NCBI GenBank assembly: GCA_936931335.1 | Contig: CAKZIH010000004.1 | Coordinates: 1-26,274 of the forward strand | From: an uncultured Nostocoides sp. | GTDB taxonomy: Bacteria > Actinomycetota > Actinomycetes > Actinomycetales > Dermatophilaceae | DNA: 26,274 bases | Reading direction: 5' to 3' | In this document: positions 22,374 to 26,274 of the stretch, one piece after another | Numbering within the stretch: position 1 is the first letter of the stretch | Layout: the number at the start of each line of letters is the position of its first letter | Notes under the pieces: model-generated | Seen by the model: the letters and a program-made list of their open reading frames with translations, nothing else | Told to the model about the DNA's origin: nothing | Database searches by the model: none | Translations under genes and position numbers: made by a program

Positions 22374-23054
22374 TCAGGCCCCCGCGCGCTTCTGCAGGCG
22401 CTCAAGGTTGAGCAGCAGCACGGCCCGGGCTTCCAGGCGGATCCAGCCGCGGGTGACGAAGTCGGCAAGCGCCTTGTTGACGGTCTCCCGGGAGGCGCCG
22501 ACGAGCTGGGCGAGTTCCTCCTGAGTGAGGTCGTGGGCAACCAGCGTGCCCTCCTCGACCGGGCGGCCGAACCGCTGGGAGAGATCCAGCAGTGCCTTGG
22601 CCACGCGACCGGGGACATCGGTGAAGACCAGGTCAGCCAAGGATTCATTGGTCCGGCGCAGCCGGCGCGCCAGGGCAGCCAGCAGGGTGAGGGCGGCCTG
22701 GGGCCGGTCCGCCAGGAAGCTGCGCAGCGCCTCCGAGCCGAGTCCCACCAGTTGTGTCTCCGCGATCGCGGTGGCGGTGCCGGTGCGCGGGCCGGGATCA
22801 AAGAGGCTCAATTCGCCGAACATCTCGCCGGGCCCGAGGATTGCCAGCAGGTTCTCGCGGCCGTCGGGGCTCGTGCGGCCGAGCTTCACCTTGCCGTCGG
22901 CGATCACATAAAGCCGGTCACCCGGGTCGTGCTCATGGAAGAGCACGTCGCCGCGATCCATCTGGACGGGCGTCATCGTCGCGAGCAGATCCTTGACGGC
23001 CTGCTCATCGAGACCCGCGAAAAGGGGAGAACGGCGCAATACGTCGAGGTCCAC
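22374..23054 (-). CDS. crp: Crp/Fnr-family transcription regulator (CRP)
   Basis: A 226-residue CRP-type regulator. The cyclic-nucleotide domain has FHEHDPGDRLYVIADGKVKL and the phosphate-binding cassette GEMFGELSLFDPGPRTGTA, in which E81, R90 and T91 sit where cAMP-binding residues are expected. The helix-turn-helix has LVGASRETVNKALADF; the SRETV core equals that of E. coli CRP, predicting TGTGA-like half-sites. Position between the MBL gene and nth is that of crp (Rv3676) in M. tuberculosis. GTG at 23054 gives the usual start; CACACT lies 7 nt upstream without a ribosome site. No cysteines for an iron-sulphur cluster are seen, so it is not Fnr. Confidence 0.93.
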   Translation of the reverse strand: MDLDVLRRSPLFAGLDEQAVKDLLATMTPVQMDRGDVLFHEHDPGDRLYVIADGKVKLGRTSPDGRENLLAILGPGEMFGELSLFDPGPRTGTATAIAETQLVGLGSEALRSFLADRPQAALTLLAALARRLRRTNESLADLVFTDVPGRVAKALLDLSQRFGRPVEEGTLVAHDLTQEELAQLVGASRETVNKALADFVTRGWIRLEARAVLLLNLERLQKRAGA

Positions 23055-23177
23055 CTTGCAGAGTGTGCCATGCCCGCCGCGGGCCTGCCGGGAGACAGCA
23101 AAGCTGTCCCGGAAGTGGGAGATTCCGGGCGCGGTCGGGTGGTTCAGCCGCATCTGCGTGGTGCATAAGGTGGTCGG
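23055..23177. promoter_or_regulatory. Divergent crp/nth control region with an imperfect inverted repeat
   Basis: The nth side has TAAGGT (23166-23171) 6 nt before GTG; the crp side has CACACT (minus, 23062-23067) 7 nt before GTG. Between them an inverted repeat, CCGGGAGACAGC-AAA-GCTGTCCCGG (23088-23112), pairs fully except for a 2-nt bulge. It would lie in the 5' flank of crp, so it could be an operator rather than a terminator. I found no full TGTGA-N6-TCACA site. Confidence 0.4.
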
Positions 23178-23939
23178 GTGAAGGCTCCGGAAACCCCCTT
23201 GGCGCGGACCCGGCGGGCGCGCCGGATGTACCGGGAGTTGGCGCAGTTCTACCCCTACGCCCACTGCGAGTTGGATTATCAGACCCCGTTGCAACTGCTG
23301 GTGGCGACGATCCTGTCGGCGCAGACCACGGATGTCGGGGTCAACAAGGTGACGCCCACCCTATTTGCGCGCTATCCCGACGCCGCGGCCTACGCCGCCG
23401 CTGACCGCGCCGAACTCGAGGCGATCATCACCCCGACCGGCTTCTTTCGCGCCAAGGCCGATTCCCTGATCAAGCTCGGTGCCGCCCTGGAAGAACGCTT
23501 CGGCGGCGAGGTGCCCGCGCGGTTGGCCGATCTGGTGACCTTGCCCGGGGTGGGGCGCAAGACCGCGAATGTGGTGCTCGGCAATGCATTCGGTGTCCCC
23601 GGGATCACCGTGGACACCCATTTCGGCCGGCTGGTGCGCCGATTCGAGTGGACGCAGGAGGAGGACCCGGTCAGGGTCGAGGCCGCCATCGGTGAGCTCA
23701 TCCCCCGCAAGGAGTGGACCATGCTCTCCCACGTCCTGATCTTTCACGGCCGGCGCATCTGCCACGCCAAACGTCCGGCGTGCGGTGCCTGCCCGGTGGC
23801 CCGGTCGTGCCCGTCCTACGGCATCGGCGAGACCGACCCGGAGAAGGCACTCAAGCTGCGCAAATACGAGCTGGCCCCCGGTGCCACCCCGGTCGTCGCC
23901 GGGGTGGCCGGGCCGAGTGCGGACCTGCCGGTCCGATGA
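23178..23939 (+). CDS. nth: Endonuclease III
   Basis: A 253-residue DNA glycosylase/AP lyase that removes oxidised pyrimidines. The HhH-GPD fold is clear: LLVATILSAQTTDVGVNKVT, the hairpin LPGVGRKTANVVLGNAFG with catalytic Lys 128, and VDTHFGRLVRR with catalytic Asp 146. Four cysteines (195, 202, 205, 211; C-x6-C-x2-C-x5-C) form the 4Fe-4S site. GTG at 23178 lies 6 nt after TAAGGT, so the mRNA may be leaderless. The stop overlaps the next start by ATGA, so the NUDIX gene is coupled. The C-terminal 35 residues (KALKLRKYELAPGATPV) extend past the cluster as in other actinobacteria. Confidence 0.95.
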   Translation: MKAPETPLARTRRARRMYRELAQFYPYAHCELDYQTPLQLLVATILSAQTTDVGVNKVTPTLFARYPDAAAYAAADRAELEAIITPTGFFRAKADSLIKLGAALEERFGGEVPARLADLVTLPGVGRKTANVVLGNAFGVPGITVDTHFGRLVRRFEWTQEEDPVRVEAAIGELIPRKEWTMLSHVLIFHGRRICHAKRPACGACPVARSCPSYGIGETDPEKALKLRKYELAPGATPVVAGVAGPSADLPVR

Positions 23940-24589
23940 CCTCGGCGCGGGAGATGCCCGAATGGTTGCGGGCGCTGCCGGGGCGGGTGTTGCAGTTGGG
24001 GGAGAGCCATTTCACCCGCTACCCGCCGCCGCCGAAACCCGCGCGGACGGCCGCGGTACTCATTCTCTTCGGGCCGCACCCGCTCGGTGGTGAGGATGTG
24101 GTGCTCACGCAGCGGGGGAGTTCGCTGCGCAGCCATGCCGGTCAGGTGTCCTTCCCAGGCGGGCGCATCGACCCGGGTGACGACGGACCCCGAGGTGCGG
24201 CCTTGCGCGAAGCCGAGGAAGAGGTCGGCGTGATCCCGGCCGGGGTCGACATCGTGGGAGATCTGCCGCCGCTCTATTTGTCGCCGAGCGCGAATGCGGT
24301 GACCCCCGTCCTGGCCTGGTGGCGGGAGCCGTCCGAGGTCACCGTGATCAGCGATATCGAAGTGGAGCGCGTGGTACGGGTGCCCGTGGCGGCGCTCGTG
24401 GACCCGGCCAACCGCTTCACGGTCACCACCCCGATCGGCTACGCCAGCCCCGGGTTCGACGTCGCCGGCCTGTTCGTATGGGGCTTCACCGCCACCCTGC
24501 TCTCGGAGCTTCTCGAGCTGGCCGGTCTGGCTCGCCCCTGGGACCCCTCGGTCGAACGCCCCCTGCCCGCGCAGCAGTGGCGGCGCTGA
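23936..24589 (+). CDS. NUDIX hydrolase, CoA pyrophosphatase (NudL) type
   Basis: A 217-residue protein. The family pattern VVLTQRGSSLRSHAGQVSFP then GGRIDPGDDG and ALREAEEEVGV (residues 55-99) is that of the UPF0035/CoA-diphosphatase NUDIX group, in which LRSHAGQVSFPGG precedes the Nudix box. It would cleave CoA or related pyrophosphates to phosphopantetheine and 3',5'-ADP; substrate is inferred. The ATG overlaps the nth stop (ATGA); an ATG at 23954 (MPEWLRAL) is a possible alternative. In M. tuberculosis a NUDIX gene (Rv3672c) also lies near nth, with a thioredoxin-like gene between that is absent here. The stop codon lies in a 16-bp tandem repeat. Confidence 0.9.
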   Translation: MTSAREMPEWLRALPGRVLQLGESHFTRYPPPPKPARTAAVLILFGPHPLGGEDVVLTQRGSSLRSHAGQVSFPGGRIDPGDDGPRGAALREAEEEVGVIPAGVDIVGDLPPLYLSPSANAVTPVLAWWREPSEVTVISDIEVERVVRVPVAALVDPANRFTVTTPIGYASPGFDVAGLFVWGFTATLLSELLELAGLARPWDPSVERPLPAQQWRR

Positions 24590-24633
24590 GCTGAGGCGGT
24601 TCTGAGCTGAGGCAGTGCTGAGTTCACGCGGTG
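24586..24633. repeat. 16-bp tandem repeat spanning two convergent stop codons
   Basis: CTGAGCTGAGGCGGTT (24586-24601) and CTGAGCTGAGGCAGTG (24602-24617) are near-identical; CTGAGTTCACGCGGTG (24618-24633) is a degenerate third copy. The first holds the stop of the NUDIX gene and the third holds the stop of the minus-strand oxidoreductase (24624-24626). It fills the 34-bp gap between the genes. Confidence 0.7.
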
Positions 24634-25637
24634 GCCGGCAACGGCGCTTCACCGGGATAGCGCACCCCGATCTGCGCGCGGATCTCGTCCATGACCGTCA
24701 TGATCGCGATGGTGTCGTCCAGCGGCAGGTAGTCCGTCTCGGTCCGACCCTCGTGCAGGCACCGAGCGGCCTCCGCCGCCTCATACCGGAACCCATGCGG
24801 CTCGTTGGCCGGTGGATCCCAACGGTCGATCTCCTCGCCATTCGGTCCGCGCAGGACCACCGAGTTCGGCTGATAGAACTCGCCCGCGATCTCCACCCGT
24901 CCCTTGTCCCCGGCGATCAAGGCTGTGGTGGGGGTCTTCGCGCCCATCGTTGTGCTGAGGACCGCGTGTGCCCCGGCCGAGTTGGTGGCCAGCACGCTCG
25001 TGGTGAGATCCACGCCCTCGGGAGTGAGAGTGCCCTGCGCCCGCAGCCCGGTCAGCGAACCGAGCACCAGGTGCGCAAAGGACACCGGGTAGATACCGAG
25101 ATCGAGCAACGCACCGCCGGCCAGTTCGGGGTCCGACAGGCGCCGGGGTCCATCGGGCCAGAGGGGCTGGCCGTGATCGGCGGCCACGGATCGGATGGTC
25201 CCCAGTTGGCCGTTCGCGACGATCTGCCGCACGATGTCGTAGTGCGGTAGGAAGCGCGACCACATCGCCTCGATGCACAGCAGCCCACGCTCCCGGGCGG
25301 TCTGCACGACCTCCCGGGCCTCGGGCGCGTTGCGAGTGAAGGACTTCTCGACCAACACCGGTTTGCCGGCCGTCAACGCCAAGAGCGCGTGCTCATGGTG
25401 CTCGGAGTGCGGGGAGGCGACATAGACGATGTCGACGTCATCGGCCGCCACGAGCTCGGCGTAACTGCCCACCCCACGGCCGACGCCGTGCTCAGCGGCG
25501 AAGGCGTCGGCCCGGCCCTGGTCCCGGCTGCCGACCACGGTGACGGAGCCGCGGGTGCCGTGGCGCACGGCATACGTGAAGGCACCAGCGATCGACCCGG
25601 CCCCGAGGATGCCCCACCGCACGGGTGGGGCATCCAT
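24624..25637 (-). CDS. Gfo/Idh/MocA-family oxidoreductase
   Basis: A 337-residue NAD(P)-dependent dehydrogenase. The N-terminal Rossmann motif is WGILGAGSIAGAF, followed by VGSRDQGRADAFA and YVASPHSEHHEHALLAL. The usual EKP of the family is EKS here (GKPVLVEKSFTRN). The C-terminal domain has EAMWSRFLPHY and GGALLDLGIYPVSFAHL, the latter with the family's Asp/Gly-x-Tyr catalytic area, as in dihydrodiol-dehydrogenase-like members. Substrate is unknown, probably a sugar or cyclic polyol. ATG at 25637 gives the usual start near the Rossmann fold; GTG at 25673 (adding 12 residues) is just 10 bp after the upstream stop and equally possible. A palindrome (CGGGTCCGGGACCCG, 25638-25652 area) lies right before the ATG. 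Confidence 0.87.
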   Translation of the reverse strand: MDAPPVRWGILGAGSIAGAFTYAVRHGTRGSVTVVGSRDQGRADAFAAEHGVGRGVGSYAELVAADDVDIVYVASPHSEHHEHALLALTAGKPVLVEKSFTRNAPEAREVVQTARERGLLCIEAMWSRFLPHYDIVRQIVANGQLGTIRSVAADHGQPLWPDGPRRLSDPELAGGALLDLGIYPVSFAHLVLGSLTGLRAQGTLTPEGVDLTTSVLATNSAGAHAVLSTTMGAKTPTTALIAGDKGRVEIAGEFYQPNSVVLRGPNGEEIDRWDPPANEPHGFRYEAAEAARCLHEGRTETDYLPLDDTIAIMTVMDEIRAQIGVRYPGEAPLPATA

Positions 25638-25683
25638 CGGGTCCGGGACCCGGCTGGCGGGGAGTCGGGTCACCGGCGCAGGC

Positions 25684-26274
25684 TCACTTGGCGGCCAGCA
25701 GCTTGGCGTTCTGCAGGATGCGGTCGGCGGAGGCCGGCCGCTGCGCGTTGGCCCGGGCCGGCAGGAAGCCGTTCTCCGCGGTGTGCGCCGGCTTGGTGCG
25801 GGCGGTCAACCAGGCGCGGAAGAAGGAATCCAGGTCCTGCCCGGAGATCCGCTCGGCGAGCGAGGTGAACTGGGCAATGGAGCCATTGCCGTACTGGTGC
25901 GAGGAGGTCCAGGTCTGCAGGATCTGCGTCAACTTCTCCTCGCCCACCCGGTTGCGCAAGGCCGCGAGGGTCATCCCGCCACGCAGGTAGACCTGCCACG
26001 AGAACTCCTGGCGCGGGCCCGGGTTGGAGATCGGCAGCTGCCAGAACGTGGGCTCCCCGCTGAACGACTGGTAGTTCTCCTCGAGGAGCTGGTTGGTGGT
26101 GCCCTCGCCGTGCTTGTCCGACCAGAGGAATTCGGCGTACGTGGCGAAGCCCTCGTTGAGCCAGATGTCACGCCAGTTGCGCACGCTGACCGAGTCGCCG
26201 AACCACTGGTGGGCCATCTCGTGGACCACGACGTAGATATTGCTCCCGCCGCCCCAGAAGTCGACCGTAGATCA
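25684..26274 (-). CDS. M1-family zinc aminopeptidase, C-terminal part (incomplete)
   Basis: About 195 residues of a gluzincin. The zinc motif HEMAHQWFGDSV and, 18 residues after its second His, WLNEGFATYAEFLW give HExxH-x18-E. The following SGEPTFWQLPISNPGPRQEF, VYLRGGMTLAALRNRVGEE and GNGSIAQFTSLAERISGQD match the short, single-domain M1 peptidases of actinobacteria, often exported lipoproteins. The GAMEN-type substrate motif and the N-terminal domain would be to the right, outside the window. Oddly, the frame meets TGA in the last three bases (26272-26274, minus strand), in front of S-T-V-D-F-W; see findings. The gene could share a transcript with the Gfo/Idh gene 10-46 bp downstream. Confidence 0.82.

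Overview
The window is a GC-rich chromosomal segment of an actinobacterium. The evidence is a WhiB regulator, F420-dependent glucose-6-phosphate dehydrogenase, a PonA2-type penicillin-binding protein with a PASTA domain, GTG starts and several apparently leaderless promoters. The gene content would suit a Micrococcales-type organism, but I cannot fix the genus. The middle and right parts follow the gene set that Mycobacterium tuberculosis carries between ask and Rv3672c (ask, metallophosphoesterase, ponA2, whiB4, Rv3680/Rv3679, Rv3678A, Rv3678c, Rv3677c, crp, nth, NUDIX). I judge this by recognition, not by alignment.

Layout. 1-3.4 kb: 3' part of dnaX, a frameshifted lipoprotein gene on the other strand, then recR overlapping a DUF5063 gene. 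3.4-8.4 kb: aspartate kinase with an internal start for a beta subunit, a membrane-anchored double LytR_C protein, a pyrophosphate-type phosphofructokinase, a RidA-like pseudogene with an internal deletion, and F420-dependent fgd. 8.4-11.4 kb: a class I/II aminotransferase (minus), menB (plus), a frameshifted SMI1/KNR4 (SUKH) gene and tRNA-Pro(CGG). 11.4-14.7 kb: a ChoD-like GMC oxidoreductase and a metallophosphoesterase (both minus), then a GatB/YqeY-domain gene. 14.8-20 kb: ponA2-like gene (minus), divergent whiB4-like gene, and a translationally coupled pair of Get3/ArsA-like ATPases (minus). 20-22.4 kb: DUF4177, RidA, NUDIX and metallo-beta-lactamase-fold genes in one direction. 22.4-26.3 kb: crp (minus) divergent from nth, which overlaps a NudL-type NUDIX gene; then a Gfo/Idh/MocA oxidoreductase and the C-terminal part of an M1 aminopeptidase (both minus).

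The genes are mostly housekeeping: replication and repair (dnaX, recR, nth), amino-acid and central metabolism (ask, pfp, fgd), menaquinone synthesis (menB), cell wall (PonA2, LytR_C protein) and redox or global regulation (WhiB, Crp). I saw no phage, transposon, CRISPR or defence island, and no convincing new multi-gene system.

The unexplained signals are: a heptamer GGCATAC/GTATGCC present 27 times on both strands and in several codon phases; a family of -10-like boxes lying 6-7 nt before start codons; three broken genes; and an inverted pair of GGGTTACCC motifs, one on the ponA2 -10 box, between ponA2 and whiB4.
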